NCBI GenBank assembly: GCA_963719975.1
Contig: CAVRED010000007.1
Coordinates: 682,001-746,000, forward strand
DNA: 64,000 nt
Direction: 5' to 3'
Source of the DNA: Poindextera sp963719975
GTDB taxonomy: Bacteria > Pseudomonadota > Alphaproteobacteria > Caulobacterales > Caulobacteraceae
A program made the translations under genes and the position numbers. Shown here piece after piece: positions 53,971 to 63,380 of this stretch. The notes below the pieces were generated by a model, which ran no database searches, had not been told where the DNA came from, and saw only the letters and a list, made by a program, of their open reading frames with translations. Each line of letters begins with the position of its first letter. Positions within the stretch are counted from its first letter, which is position 1.

Positions 53971-55620
53971 ATGGCCCGGTACATCTTCATCACCGGCGGC
54001 GTGGTCTCATCGCTTGGAAAAGGTCTCGCCTCCGCCGCGCTCGGTGCGCTCTTGCAGGCGCGTGGCTACGGCGTGCGGCTGCGCAAGCTCGACCCCTACC
54101 TGAACGTCGACCCTGGCACGATGAGCCCCTACCAGCACGGCGAGGTGTTCGTCACCGACGACGGCGCCGAGACTGACCTCGACCTTGGCCACTACGAGCG
54201 TTTCACCGGCGTTTCGGCCACAAAGGCGGACAACATCACGACCGGCCGGGTCTACCAGACCATCCTCGAGAAAGAGCGGCGCGGCGACTACCTGGGCGCG
54301 ACAGTGCAGGTGATCCCGCACGTCACCGACGAGATCAAACGCTTCATCCTCTCCGACGCGCGGGACGGCGAGGGCAGGGAGCCCGACTTCGTGCTGGTCG
54401 AGATCGGCGGGACGGTCGGCGACATCGAGGGGCTGCCGTTCTTCGAGGCGATCCGCCAGCTGGGACAGGAGCTGCCCCGCTTCCATGCCTGTTTCGTCCA
54501 CCTGACGCTCTTGCCGTTCATCAAGACCGCCGGCGAGATGAAGACAAAGCCGACGCAGCACTCGGTCAAAGAGCTGCGCTCGATCGGCATCCAGCCCGAC
54601 ATCCTGCTCTGTCGCTGCGAGCAGCCGATCCCGCCCGGCGAAAAGCGCAAGATCGCCCTCTTCTGCAACGTGCGCGAAAGCGCGGTCATTCAGGCGCTGG
54701 ACGCCAAGTCCATCTACGCGGTGCCGCTCGACTACCACCACCAGGGCCTGGACGCCGAGGTGCTTTCGGTGTTCGGGATCGATGACGCGCGGGCGCCGGA
54801 CCTGACGCGCTGGGAGGCGATCACCGACACGCTGACCCACCCAGACGGTGACGTTCGGATCGCCATCGTCGGCAAGTACACTGTCTTAAAAGACTCGTAT
54901 AAGTCTTTGATAGAAGCTCTTATTCACGGCGGCGTAGCCAATAAGGTGGGCGTCGAGATCGACTGGGTCGAGTCCGAAGAGCTGGAGGCCGACCCTGAGT
55001 TCGCGGTCGAACGCTTGCAGGAGGCCGACGGGATCCTCGTGCCCGGCGCTTTCGGAGAGCGCGGGGCGAACGGCATGGTCCGGGCCGTGAAGTTCGCTCG
55101 CGAGCATGGCGTGCCCTATTTCGGCGTGTGTTTCGGCATGCAGATGGCGGTGATCGAGGCTGCGCGGAACCTCGGCGGTCTCGCGTGCGCATCGTCCAGC
55201 GAATTCGGACCGACACCCGAGCCGATCGTGGGCCTGATGACCGAATGGACCCAGGGCAACGCGCGGGTCCGCCGTGAGGCGGGCGGGGATCTGGGCGGCA
55301 CCATGCGGCTCGGCGCATATGACGCGCTCCTCGCTCCGGATTCGATGATCTCGCGCATTTACGGATCGGCGACGATCTCGGAGCGCCACCGGCACAGATA
55401 CGAGGTCAATATCGGCTACCGAGACATGCTCGACCGCGTCGGATTGCGCGTGACGGGTCTCTCGCCTGACGGGCTCCTGCCGGAGACGGTGGAACGCGTC
55501 GACCATCCCTGGTTCGTTGGCGTGCAGTTCCATCCGGAGCTGAAGAGCCGGCCGTTCGCGCCGCACCCGCTGTATGCGAGCTTCATCGGGGCGGCGAAGA
55601 CGAAGAGCCGGCTGGTGTGA
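53971..55620 (+). CDS. pyrG: CTP synthase
   Basis: Aminates UTP to CTP using glutamine. 549 residues and intact. The N-terminal synthetase domain has FITGGVVSSLGKGLASAALGALL (P-loop), DPYLNVDPGTMSPYQHGEVFVTDDGAETDLDLGHYERF-type core between positions 54090 and 54210, and KTKPTQHSVKELRSIGIQPD. The C-terminal amidotransferase domain has GVCFGMQMAVIEAARNL with its catalytic Cys, and GVQFHPELKSRP. The next gene starts within its stop (GTGA). Confidence 0.97.
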   Translation: MARYIFITGGVVSSLGKGLASAALGALLQARGYGVRLRKLDPYLNVDPGTMSPYQHGEVFVTDDGAETDLDLGHYERFTGVSATKADNITTGRVYQTILEKERRGDYLGATVQVIPHVTDEIKRFILSDARDGEGREPDFVLVEIGGTVGDIEGLPFFEAIRQLGQELPRFHACFVHLTLLPFIKTAGEMKTKPTQHSVKELRSIGIQPDILLCRCEQPIPPGEKRKIALFCNVRESAVIQALDAKSIYAVPLDYHHQGLDAEVLSVFGIDDARAPDLTRWEAITDTLTHPDGDVRIAIVGKYTVLKDSYKSLIEALIHGGVANKVGVEIDWVESEELEADPEFAVERLQEADGILVPGAFGERGANGMVRAVKFAREHGVPYFGVCFGMQMAVIEAARNLGGLACASSSEFGPTPEPIVGLMTEWTQGNARVRREAGGDLGGTMRLGAYDALLAPDSMISRIYGSATISERHRHRYEVNIGYRDMLDRVGLRVTGLSPDGLLPETVERVDHPWFVGVQFHPELKSRPFAPHPLYASFIGAAKTKSRLV

Positions 55621-56363
55621 CGGGCGCGGCACCCGCGCCGCCGGCGCCGAAGGTTCACACCATCATCTACTCCTGGCCGCGAGTTCACGAGAACGCGTTC
55701 GCGATCGCGACCGCGCTCGCCGGGCGCGTGGCCCGAGTATCGGTCGTCGCCTGCACCGATGAGCCGCTGGTCCATGACTCGGCGATCGAGGTCTTCGTTC
55801 TCGACAACAGCTGCTACTTCGGCAGGCAGTTCGAGAAGACTATCGAGGTCTTCGACGGCGATGTCCTGCTGCAAATCGCGGCCGACACCTCGACCGGCTC
55901 ATGGCCCGCGTTGGCGGCGCAGTGCGCTGAGCGCTTTTTGGCCAATCCGGTGCTCGGCGTCTGGACCCCGGACATCGACGGCACGACATGGCCAAACGAG
56001 CGCGTGCTGCTCTACCAGACCCCGGACCCGACGCTGATCGGCGTGGTCCAGACCGACTGCATCGTCTGGGCGATGCGCCGCTCGATCGTGGAGTACCTGC
56101 GAACGCTGGACTACGCGACGACCCCGCTCGGCTGGGGGATAGACTGGGCCGCAATCGCGCATGCGCACGCCAACAACCTTCGGGTCGTGCGCGACCTTGG
56201 CGTGAAGATCCATCACCGGATCGGCGGCTCGGGCTACGACCGCTTTGAAGCCGACAGGCAGCGGAACGAGTTCCTCAGCCGTATCCCAGACGCTGACAAG
56301 GTCCAGCTCTACCTGCTCTACGCCGTCGTCAGCGCCCGCGCCCTTGCGCAACAGCAGTCTTGA
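55617..56363 (+). CDS. Putative glycosyltransferase, GT2-like
   Basis: A 248-residue cytoplasmic protein that begins MTGAAPAPPAPKVHTIIYSWPRV after GTG 55617, overlapping the pyrG stop. The first half reads like a GT-A nucleotide-sugar fold (RVARVSVVACTDEPLV, FDGDVLLQIAADTS). GVWTPDIDGTTWPNE contains a DxD motif, and QTDCIVWAMRRSIVEYLRTL is an acceptor-type segment. No membrane helices. With the SPINDLY-like gene it probably belongs to a protein or surface glycosylation system. Function inferred. Confidence 0.6.
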   Translation: MTGAAPAPPAPKVHTIIYSWPRVHENAFAIATALAGRVARVSVVACTDEPLVHDSAIEVFVLDNSCYFGRQFEKTIEVFDGDVLLQIAADTSTGSWPALAAQCAERFLANPVLGVWTPDIDGTTWPNERVLLYQTPDPTLIGVVQTDCIVWAMRRSIVEYLRTLDYATTPLGWGIDWAAIAHAHANNLRVVRDLGVKIHHRIGGSGYDRFEADRQRNEFLSRIPDADKVQLYLLYAVVSARALAQQQS

Positions 56364-56411
56364 CGCCTGACACGATCGTCGGTTGTTGTCGCGCGCCCCG
56401 CCGGGCGTGCC

Positions 56412-58965
56412 ATGTGCGAGACCGTTCCCTTGCCGACCATAATTGAAGTTCTGCAAGCGGCGAGCGGCGGCGGCGACGACGCGGTCGGGGCGATCCAGAT
56501 GTTGGAGGCCCACCGCCGAGGGCTGGCGCGAAGCTTCCTGAACTCCGCGGAGTCGGAGGCGGGGCTTGCCGGGCGACTGCCGGAAATCGCCGCGCTCGCC
56601 GTCAGCGCCTTCCCCTGGGAGCCGGTTGTCGAGGACTACGAGCTGGCCCAGGCCATCCTCGAGCGGTGGGCGTTGCAGCCCGCGCCGGCGGCCAATGTGC
56701 TCATGGCCGCGATGGCGCTTGCGCCGGCGCACCACTTCCCGCCGCCGCCGCGGCTCGCGCTCGTACCGCAGTGGCTGCGCCCGCTGTATGCGCGGTTCCT
56801 GCTGGCCCGTGCTTCGATCTTCCTTCACGCCGGGGAGGCCGACCGCTACGCCGCCCACGGCGCGCTCGCGATGGCGGCGGTCCGCCAGGCCGTTTTCGAG
56901 GATCAACTGCCCGATTGCGACGAGCTCGCCGGCGCGGCGGCTGGCGCGGACAGCACGTTGATCTACTTCAACGGACAGTCGCTGAAGCCCTATTTCCGGG
57001 ACAAGGCGCAGCTCACCGAGTGGGCGCTGTTGCGCAACGGCCATCGGTTGGGTTTCGGCTTTCCGCTGGCGGCGAACGCCAAACCAAGGATCGGCGTGCT
57101 GCACCGAACGCTATCGCCCGGAACCGAGACCTATCATTTGCTTGCCCACCTCGAAGGTCGGGATCGAGCAGCCGCGGACGTCAAACTCTACTTCCTCGAC
57201 GCCGCGCCGAACGCGATGACCGAGGCCTTCCGCCCCTGGGTCGATGCGTTCGTTCAGCTTCCGGCTGACACCGCCCAGGCCGTCGCGCAGATCCGGCGCG
57301 ATCGCCTCGACCTCTGCTTCATGACGAACAACCTGGGCTGGGGCCTGACGCGCGAAACGGCGATCGCGGCCCACAGGCTCGCCAAGGTCCAGGTGGTCAG
57401 CGGCGCCCTGCCCCGCAACTCCGGGGCTGTCGATCTCGGACCTCTTCCTCTCCAGCCGGACGAACGATCCGTCGCCTGAGGGCAGGGACGACTATGTCGA
57501 GCGGCTTGCATTCCTGCCCGGCGCCGTCGGCCACTTCGCTTACACGCATGACCGCGACCCCGCCACGATCATTTGCGCGCGGTCGAACCTGGGAATACCC
57601 GACGACGATGTCTTCTTCTTTTCGAGCGCAAACTACTACAAACTTACGCCAGAAGTACTTGAGGCATGGGCTGAAATTCTGGCGCAGACGCCAGGGTCGA
57701 GCCTCGGACTGATGCCGTTTAATCCGAACTGGGGCGGCAACTACCCCCTGGCGCTCTTCCTCAGGCGGCTCAACCGCACGCTGGCTCGCTTTGGGGTCGC
57801 GCCGAGCCGCGTGCGCCTGATCGGCCAGGTGCCGACGCGCGCCGATCTGTTGGCCGTGATGTCGCTCGCCGACGTCTATCTGGACAGCTTTCCTTATTCT
57901 GGTGCCTGTTCGCTGATCGATCCGCTCCTCGTCGGGCTCCCGATCGTTGAATGCCTTGGCAACCGGCTTCGCACCGCGCAAGGCGGCAGCCTTCTTAGCT
58001 GCGAGGGCCTCGGGGACGCGGTCTGCCCCGACGTCGCGGCTTATGTGGCGCGCGCGGTGCGTCTGGCTCGAGACCAGACGTTCCGGTACGATCAGCGCAC
58101 GCGCGCAACGGCCGCCTCCACCTCGCTTGCCTGTTTGAAGACAGCACCTTATGCCAAGCGATTCGAACGTTTCTGCCTTGATACGATCTCGGCCGCCTCC
58201 GCATGTGCATTGCGGCTGCGCGACAGCACAGTGGGGGAACTGCAAGAGCGGATCGCGCGGTCGGCCACCTTGGCTCTAGCGGACCCCGTGCCGGCCGCTC
58301 GGCGGTTGGACGACTCCGACCTTGTCCAGCAGATCTTCGCGCCCTACCTCGCGACGCTCGCGGGCGCGGGAGAATCGCCGCAGCGCGTTGTCTATGTCGG
58401 CGACGGAAGTAGCACCCCTACGTGGCCGGGGCCGGAGGCTGGCGTCCGCCTGGAGGCGTTTGCGCTCGGCCAGGCTCGCGAGGCGGCCCGCGCGGCGGGC
58501 AACGCGGTTCTCGTCAGAATTGACGCGCTCGGGTCCGGGTTCGATCTGCCGCTAGGTCTCGCGCGCACGACGCATGCCCCAAGACTCATTGCGGCGCGGT
58601 TTGACGTCGCGCATCCCCGGCAGCCGATCGAAGAAATTGCGCGAGCCGTGTCCGAAATGCGCACGCGCGGCTATTCGGTGGCCCTGTTCGAGTATCGCCG
58701 TGCCGGCCTAGCGTGGGGTGCGGTGTTGGCGGACGTGGCGCTGCACCTGGAGCGGCTTGGGGAACGGGGAGACCAGTTCGGCGTGCTGGTCTTCTACAAG
58801 TCGAACGACACGGTCTTTCTGACCCTGCTGGCCCAGTTGCTCGACAGCGCTGCCCCCGCGCCGAAACGAGGATTGGTCGGCGGTGTGGAAAGCGCGCTGC
58901 CGGCGAAGCGGTCGCCCCCTAAGCGGGCCAAAGACCCCCGCGGCAAGGCGAGACGGAGCTGCTAG
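56412..58965 (+). CDS. SPINDLY/OGT-like (GT41) glycosyltransferase with C-terminal extension (one frame change)
   Basis: About 850 residues after repair. An N-terminal helical region (about 1-180) leads into KPRIGVLHRTLSPGTETYHLLAHLEG (start of the GT41 fold). A frame change near 57410-57420 then leads into SISDLFLSSRTND, ATIICARSNLGIPDDDVFFFSSANYYK, LGLMPFNPNWGGNYPL and the key LADVYLDSFPYSGACSLIDPLLVGLPIVEC, the UDP-sugar site of OGT. After residue about 650 a further domain (RVVYVGDGSSTPTW through VLVFYKSNDTVFLTLL) weakly recalls the back half of FkbM methyltransferases. The tail is Lys/Arg-rich. Likely adds a sugar to protein. Confidence 0.78.
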
Positions 58966-59067
58966 TGCTGACATGAGCGCCAACGACGACGCCGGTCGGC
59001 CCGGACGGCTGGGCGGAGCCCCTTGCCGTCGAGACCGCTAGGATTCGCGAGTCGACAATTCTCTCGC

Positions 59068-59340
59068 TCAAGGAGCGATCGAATCGATGAGCGCGATTCG
59101 GTTTCCACCGGGCGACGGTCGAACCTGCCATCTATGATCGGGATAGGCCTCGAGCAGTTCGGGCGTTCCGGTCAGAACGCCAACGTCGAGCACCGTCGTG
59201 ACAGGCACCTGGCGCTGCCTGAGGACGGCTAAGGTCTGCCGTTTCAGAGGTCCGCGAGACACGTTTGGCAGGGCTCCGCCTTGGCCGGCGCCCTCAGTGC
59301 CCCAAGCAGAGCCTGCAGCGCAAGCAACTCCGGCGGTCAT
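59068..59340 (-). pseudogene. N-terminal remnant of an FkbM-type methyltransferase
   Basis: An open frame of about 90 codons starting ATG 59340, only 5 nt after the radical SAM stop. Its end RQRQVPVTTVLDVGVLTGTPELLEAYPDHRW matches the SAM-binding start (VLDVG.-.GTPEL) of FkbM-family methyltransferases common in Caulobacterales. After PDH the similarity stops and a stop follows at 59068, far short of the usual 230-270 residues. The rest of 58966-59067 shows nothing. It is a truncated gene or one cut off by assembly errors; I favour a remnant. Confidence 0.45.
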
Positions 59341-59345
59341 TGACG

Positions 59346-60422
59346 CTATCCGAACAACTCCATCTGATTGGGATCGCCCGATGGCCGCAGGAAGCGACTG
59401 ACGTCGAGCGGCGGCAGCCGCTGATCCAGGCCCAGTTTGCGCGCGGCCAGGCGAAAGCGGGTGGCGATCATGTCGGCGATCGGTCCCTCGCCACGCATGC
59501 GCTTGCCCCACTCGGGGTCGTAGTCGCGACCGCCGCGCATCTGGCGAACCAGCGACATGACCCGCTGCGCGCGGTCCGGCCGCTCGGCCTCCAGCCACTC
59601 GCGAAACAGGTCCTTGATCTCGAGCGGCAAGCGCAAGACCGTGAAGTGAGCGCAGACCGCTCCAGCCTCGGCGCCCTCGGCGAGGACGGCTTCCATCTCG
59701 TGATCGTTCAGGCCGGGGATGATGGGCGCAAATCCGATGAAGGCCGGCACACCGGCGGCCGTGAGCTCGCGGATCGCCGCAATGCGCCGCTCTGGCGTCG
59801 AGGCGCGGGGCTCCATGGCTCTCGAGAGCTTGCGGTCCAGCGATGTCACGGAGATCGACACCGCGGCCAGGTTCTGCTCAGCCATCGGCGCCAGGATATC
59901 GATGTCGCGCGTGACCAGCGCGTTCTTGGTGGTGATGCCGACTGGATGCCGGTAGCGGGCGAGGACGCCAAGGATCGCGCGGGTGATCTTCAGCCGCCGC
60001 TCGATCGGCTGGTAGGGGTCGGTGTTGGCGCCGAGCTGGATACGGGTTGGCCGGTAGCTCCGCTTCGACAGCTCTTTTTCCAGGAGTTGAGCCGCGTCCG
60101 GCTTGAAGAACAGCTTGGTCTCGAAGTCGAGCCCGGGGGACAGGCCAAGATAGGCGTGGGTCGGCCGGGCGTAGCAATAGATGCAGCCATGCTCGCACCC
60201 GCGGTAGGGGTTGATCGAGCGGTCGAAGCCAATGTCGGGGCTGTCGTTGCGGCTGATGATCACCCGCGCGGTCTCGGCGGTCAGCGTGGTCTGCCGCTGG
60301 GCCGGCTCGTCGTCCTCGGCCGTCCAGCCGTCGTCGAATTCGGCGCGCGTAAAAGCCTCGTAGCGGCTGGAGTCGTTCGACCGCGACGCACGGCCTCGCG
60401 CGTTGACCGGGAGTTGGGCCAT
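59346..60422 (-). CDS. Radical SAM protein (PA0069/SplB-like family)
   Basis: A 358-residue radical SAM protein. The iron-sulfur CxxxCxxC is CEHGCIYCYA (Cys76, 80, 83), preceded by FDRSINPYRG. It shows LQLGANTDPYQPIE-like text (IQLGANTDPYQPIERRLKIT), TTKNALVTRDIDIL, and FAPIIPGLNDHEMEAVL. These match the widespread PA0069 family, related to spore photoproduct lyase, whose substrate is unknown. ATG 60422 starts MAQLPVNARGRAS. It is divergent from the glycosyltransferase-like gene at 60499. Confidence 0.9.
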   Translation of the reverse strand: MAQLPVNARGRASRSNDSSRYEAFTRAEFDDGWTAEDDEPAQRQTTLTAETARVIISRNDSPDIGFDRSINPYRGCEHGCIYCYARPTHAYLGLSPGLDFETKLFFKPDAAQLLEKELSKRSYRPTRIQLGANTDPYQPIERRLKITRAILGVLARYRHPVGITTKNALVTRDIDILAPMAEQNLAAVSISVTSLDRKLSRAMEPRASTPERRIAAIRELTAAGVPAFIGFAPIIPGLNDHEMEAVLAEGAEAGAVCAHFTVLRLPLEIKDLFREWLEAERPDRAQRVMSLVRQMRGGRDYDPEWGKRMRGEGPIADMIATRFRLAARKLGLDQRLPPLDVSRFLRPSGDPNQMELFG

Positions 60423-60498
60423 GCCTGCCAGGTTAGAACGACAGTGGGAACAAAACAAGAACTCTTGACGTTGCCGCATCCGCCCGGTTGATGCGCCC

Positions 60499-61050
60499 AT
60501 GCTTTCGGCCATCATCGAGGCAGCGGACCATCGCGGCCTGCGCGAGACCTTCGCGTCGCTCTCAGACGCCGCGACCGACGGCTTCGTGCGAGAGGTCCTG
60601 GTCGCCGATCGATCAGGTTCGACCGACGTCGCGGCCATCGTCGACGAGGCCGGAGCAAAGCTGATAGACGCCGGCGGCCGCTCCATGGTCCAGGCTTGCG
60701 CCGCGGCGCGGCAGACTTGGCTCCTGCTCCTCAAGTCGGGTGCGCGTCTTGAGGCTGGATGGGCGCCGGCAGCCTGGCGGCACACCGAACAACACGGGGA
60801 TCGAGCCGGTTGGTTTGGGCTGTCGCTGAGGCAGGCAGGTCCGGTTGCTCGGATCAACGAAGCGAGGGCTGACATCGAGGCGCGGCTGTTTGGGCGCACG
60901 CGCGCGGAGCAGGGGTTGCTGATCTCGCGGGGCCACTTCGAGGAACAGGTCGGGAGCGGTGTCGTCATAGCGATGCCGTTCCGCGCGCGACCCTTGCGCC
61001 GCATCGACGCGCGCATCCTTTTCGCTCCGGCCCTGTCTGACGCGGACTAG
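60499..61050 (+). CDS. Small GT2-like glycosyltransferase
   Basis: A 183-residue protein resembling short Caulobacterales GT2 proteins: MLSAIIEAADHRGLRETFASL, FVREVLVADRSGSTDVAAIVDEAG, and AARQTWLLLLKSGARLEAGW. The usual DGGSTD and DADT-type motifs are changed (DRSGSTD; no DxD), so donor binding may be altered. It ends LFAPALSDAD, with no membrane segments. Acceptor unknown. It lies near the other glycosylation-type genes but is not in the same operon. Confidence 0.6.
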   Translation: MLSAIIEAADHRGLRETFASLSDAATDGFVREVLVADRSGSTDVAAIVDEAGAKLIDAGGRSMVQACAAARQTWLLLLKSGARLEAGWAPAAWRHTEQHGDRAGWFGLSLRQAGPVARINEARADIEARLFGRTRAEQGLLISRGHFEEQVGSGVVIAMPFRARPLRRIDARILFAPALSDAD

Positions 61051-61071
61051 CGCGGCCCCGCTGCGGACGCC

Positions 61072-61845
61072 TCAGAACGTGTACTGGAATGCGATGTAGT
61101 AGGTCGTCGGATACTTCACGGCTCCGGCGTCGATCGCATAGGCGAGGCCGCCGCGTCCCGCCGAGAACAGCAGATGATAGTGGTCGGTGAAATCGTACTG
61201 GCCGCCAACATTGAACCCGCTCGATGCCGGTCGGCCGACCATGCTCGAGGTCTGATGGAAGACCTCGGCCCCCAGCGCAAGCGTCTTTGTCACCTGCCGC
61301 TGCACCAGCCAACCGACGAACCAGTAGTCGCGGTTCCCTGGGCCGGGATTGATCCAGTACCCGCCGCCGCCATAGGTGGTCCAGGCGCCGAAATCCTTCT
61401 GCACCCAGACCGGAAGGAAGGCGGCCACAGAGCCGCCGCCCAGCCCGCGCTTGGCGTCGCCCGTCGGAAACTCGACGAGCGGAAAGACACCGACCTCAGG
61501 ATACCAATCGTCCTTGCCGGGATCGATGAAACGGTACTTCGCGCCGAACTCGACGTCGCCCATCCCATACTGTCGCGGCCGGCCTGACGGCGCGTCGTAG
61601 GCGAGGTTGCCGATGAAATGCAGCTGCAGATTGGGCGCTGCCCCGTAGTTGACCTCGATCGAGGGCGCGACACCCGTCGCCGCCCCGCCGTCGATGGCGC
61701 CGAAGGAGAAGGCGTAGACCTCCCAGTGGCCGGGATCGACCGGCTCGGGATCATCGGTGACGAACGGTGGCCCGGCCAGGGCGATCCGCGGAGACACCAG
61801 CGCGACCAGCGCGACCAGCGCCAGGGCCGCCGGTCTGTTCATCAC
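61072..61845 (-). CDS. Outer membrane beta-barrel protein (phenol degradation MetA-type family)
   Basis: A 257-residue protein with a signal peptide (MMNRPAALALVALVALVSPRIALA) and alternating strands typical of a 12-strand barrel (LQLHFIGNLAYDAP, YGMGDVEFGAKYRF, GFNVGGQYDFTDHYHLLFSAGRG) ending in the C-terminal Phe of ...FQYTF. The family (PF13557-like, 'transporter') forms putative channels for hydrophobic compounds. It overlaps the uracil-DNA glycosylase stop by 4 nt, so both may be co-transcribed. Start 61842 is equally possible. Confidence 0.8.
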   Translation of the reverse strand: MMNRPAALALVALVALVSPRIALAGPPFVTDDPEPVDPGHWEVYAFSFGAIDGGAATGVAPSIEVNYGAAPNLQLHFIGNLAYDAPSGRPRQYGMGDVEFGAKYRFIDPGKDDWYPEVGVFPLVEFPTGDAKRGLGGGSVAAFLPVWVQKDFGAWTTYGGGGYWINPGPGNRDYWFVGWLVQRQVTKTLALGAEVFHQTSSMVGRPASSGFNVGGQYDFTDHYHLLFSAGRGGLAYAIDAGAVKYPTTYYIAFQYTF

Positions 61846-62633
61846 GGCCGCTCGGCGCGATCGAGCCGCTCGGCCAGCAGCATCAGGTCAGCCCACGCCC
61901 GCTTCTTCGCGGCCGGTTGGCGAAGCAGGAACGCGGGGTGCAGGGTCGGCAGCGCCGGCAGCGCCACCGTCCCGTCTTCCGACGTCCAGTCGAACCAGCG
62001 ACCGCGCAGCGCGAGGATGCCCTCAGGACGCTGCAGCATCGCCTTCGCCGCCGCGCCGCCGGCGAGCATCAGCAGCTTCGGCTGCACCAGCGCGATCGCG
62101 CGCTCCACGAACGGCGCGCAGACCAGCTGCTCCTGAACCGTTGGATTGCGGTTGCCGGGCGGGCGCCAGAAGACGGTGTTCGTGATGAAGACACGCCCAT
62201 CAAGCCCCGCGGCCGCCAGCATCCGGTCCAGGAGCTTGCCGGCGCGGCCGACAAAGGGGGCGCCCTGCACATCCTCGTCGGCGCCGGGCGCCTCGCCGAT
62301 CACCATCACGGGCGCATCGGGCGTCCCGCGTGAGAAGACCGCCTGGCGCGCGCCCTCGTGTTTCAGGCCGCAGCCGTCGAAAGCGGCGATCGCGGCAGCG
62401 AGCGTTTCGAGGTCATGGGCTTGCGTCGCGAGTTCGCGGGCTGCGGCGATCGCGCCCGAGACATCGGGGCTCGCGGTGGGCGCAGGCTTCGGCGCGGGCG
62501 CCGCGACGCGCGTTGGATTGGCGCGTGGCCGGTCCGCAAGCCGATCGATCGGCGCGTCGAGGACGATCGCGTCGACGCCGGCTTCGGCCCAGAAGCCGAG
62601 CAGGCTTTCGACGGCGCGCGGATCTGCGGGCAT
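61842..62633 (-). CDS. Uracil-DNA glycosylase, family 4-like
   Basis: Removes uracil from DNA. About 263 residues from ATG 62633. After an N-terminal Ala/Pro linker it shows FDGCGLKHEGARQAVFSRGTP, VMVIGEAPGADEDVQGAPFVGRAGKLLDRMLAAAGL (active-site GEAPGxxED), RVFITNTVFWRPPGNRNPT, LMLAGGAAAKAMLQ and the C-terminal LPTLHPAFLLRQPAAKKRAW. This is the family 4/5 layout. Only some of the four iron-sulfur cysteines are obvious (DGC and LVCAPF), so cluster content is uncertain. Overlaps the barrel gene by 4 nt. Confidence 0.87.
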   Translation of the reverse strand: MPADPRAVESLLGFWAEAGVDAIVLDAPIDRLADRPRANPTRVAAPAPKPAPTASPDVSGAIAAARELATQAHDLETLAAAIAAFDGCGLKHEGARQAVFSRGTPDAPVMVIGEAPGADEDVQGAPFVGRAGKLLDRMLAAAGLDGRVFITNTVFWRPPGNRNPTVQEQLVCAPFVERAIALVQPKLLMLAGGAAAKAMLQRPEGILALRGRWFDWTSEDGTVALPALPTLHPAFLLRQPAAKKRAWADLMLLAERLDRAERP

Positions 62634-62676
62634 GGGTCGCCATAACACGGTGCGCGGCTGCGCGCGCGGATTCGGC

Positions 62677-63240
62677 TTACGGCAGGCGCGAGAAGAGCAG
62701 GGCAATGTAGCCAAGGAACGCGACGAGCGCCGTCGGGGCCAGGGCCCGGTGGTACCAGGGGCGTTCTGTCAGCATGGCGACGATGGCCGCCGTTGCGAGC
62801 AGGCCCTGGAACAGGAGATTGAACAACCCCGGCAGGCGCCCGGCGATCATCAGGTCCTTCGTCAGGCTGACGCCGACGAGGAGCACGAGCGCCCCAAAAA
62901 AGAGCCGCCTGTGGTTGAAGTAGTGGGCGCGGAGGTCCACCGGCCCCTCGCCGAAGACGTCGGGCAGCACGAGCGCGGCCAGCATGTAGAGGACCACCGC
63001 CTGCAAGAGCACGACGGCGAAGGCGCCGAAGGTCCAGACCTGGACGGCCCGAAGCCCGAACATCGCCCACCAGGACTGCACGGCGATCAGCAGCACGACG
63101 ACCGACCACACCGGCGTCGGCCAGAACAGCCGCACGCGCTCGCGCGCCAGTGACAGGCCGCGATAGCCTTGCAGGACCTGGGTGATCGCCAGCCCGAGGA
63201 TGATCGAGACAAGCACCGCCAGATAGTCGAACGCCGCCAT
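62677..63240 (-). CDS. Integral membrane protein of unknown function
   Basis: A 187-residue protein with about six predicted membrane helices: FDYLAVLVSIILGLAITQVL, VWSVVVLLIAVQSWWAMF, FAVVLLQAVVLYMLAALVL, FGALVLLVGVSLTKDL, FNLLFQGLLATAAIVAML and LVAFLGYIALLF. ATG 63240 starts MAAFDYLAVL. I do not recognise a named family. It is 43 nt upstream of the uracil-DNA glycosylase on the same strand and divergent from the ETF-QO gene. Confidence 0.75.
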   Translation of the reverse strand: MAAFDYLAVLVSIILGLAITQVLQGYRGLSLARERVRLFWPTPVWSVVVLLIAVQSWWAMFGLRAVQVWTFGAFAVVLLQAVVLYMLAALVLPDVFGEGPVDLRAHYFNHRRLFFGALVLLVGVSLTKDLMIAGRLPGLFNLLFQGLLATAAIVAMLTERPWYHRALAPTALVAFLGYIALLFSRLP

Positions 63241-63380
63241 TCGCCCCCCCAATCGGGCCTACTGAACCGCGGGTGCGAACCTAGCACTTCGTCCCGCGCC
63301 ACGCTTCGCCGCTTGACCCCGCCGGCCGGGACTTCGAATAAGGCGACCGACATGGGCCAGGCGCTGGGACGGTGACGGCG

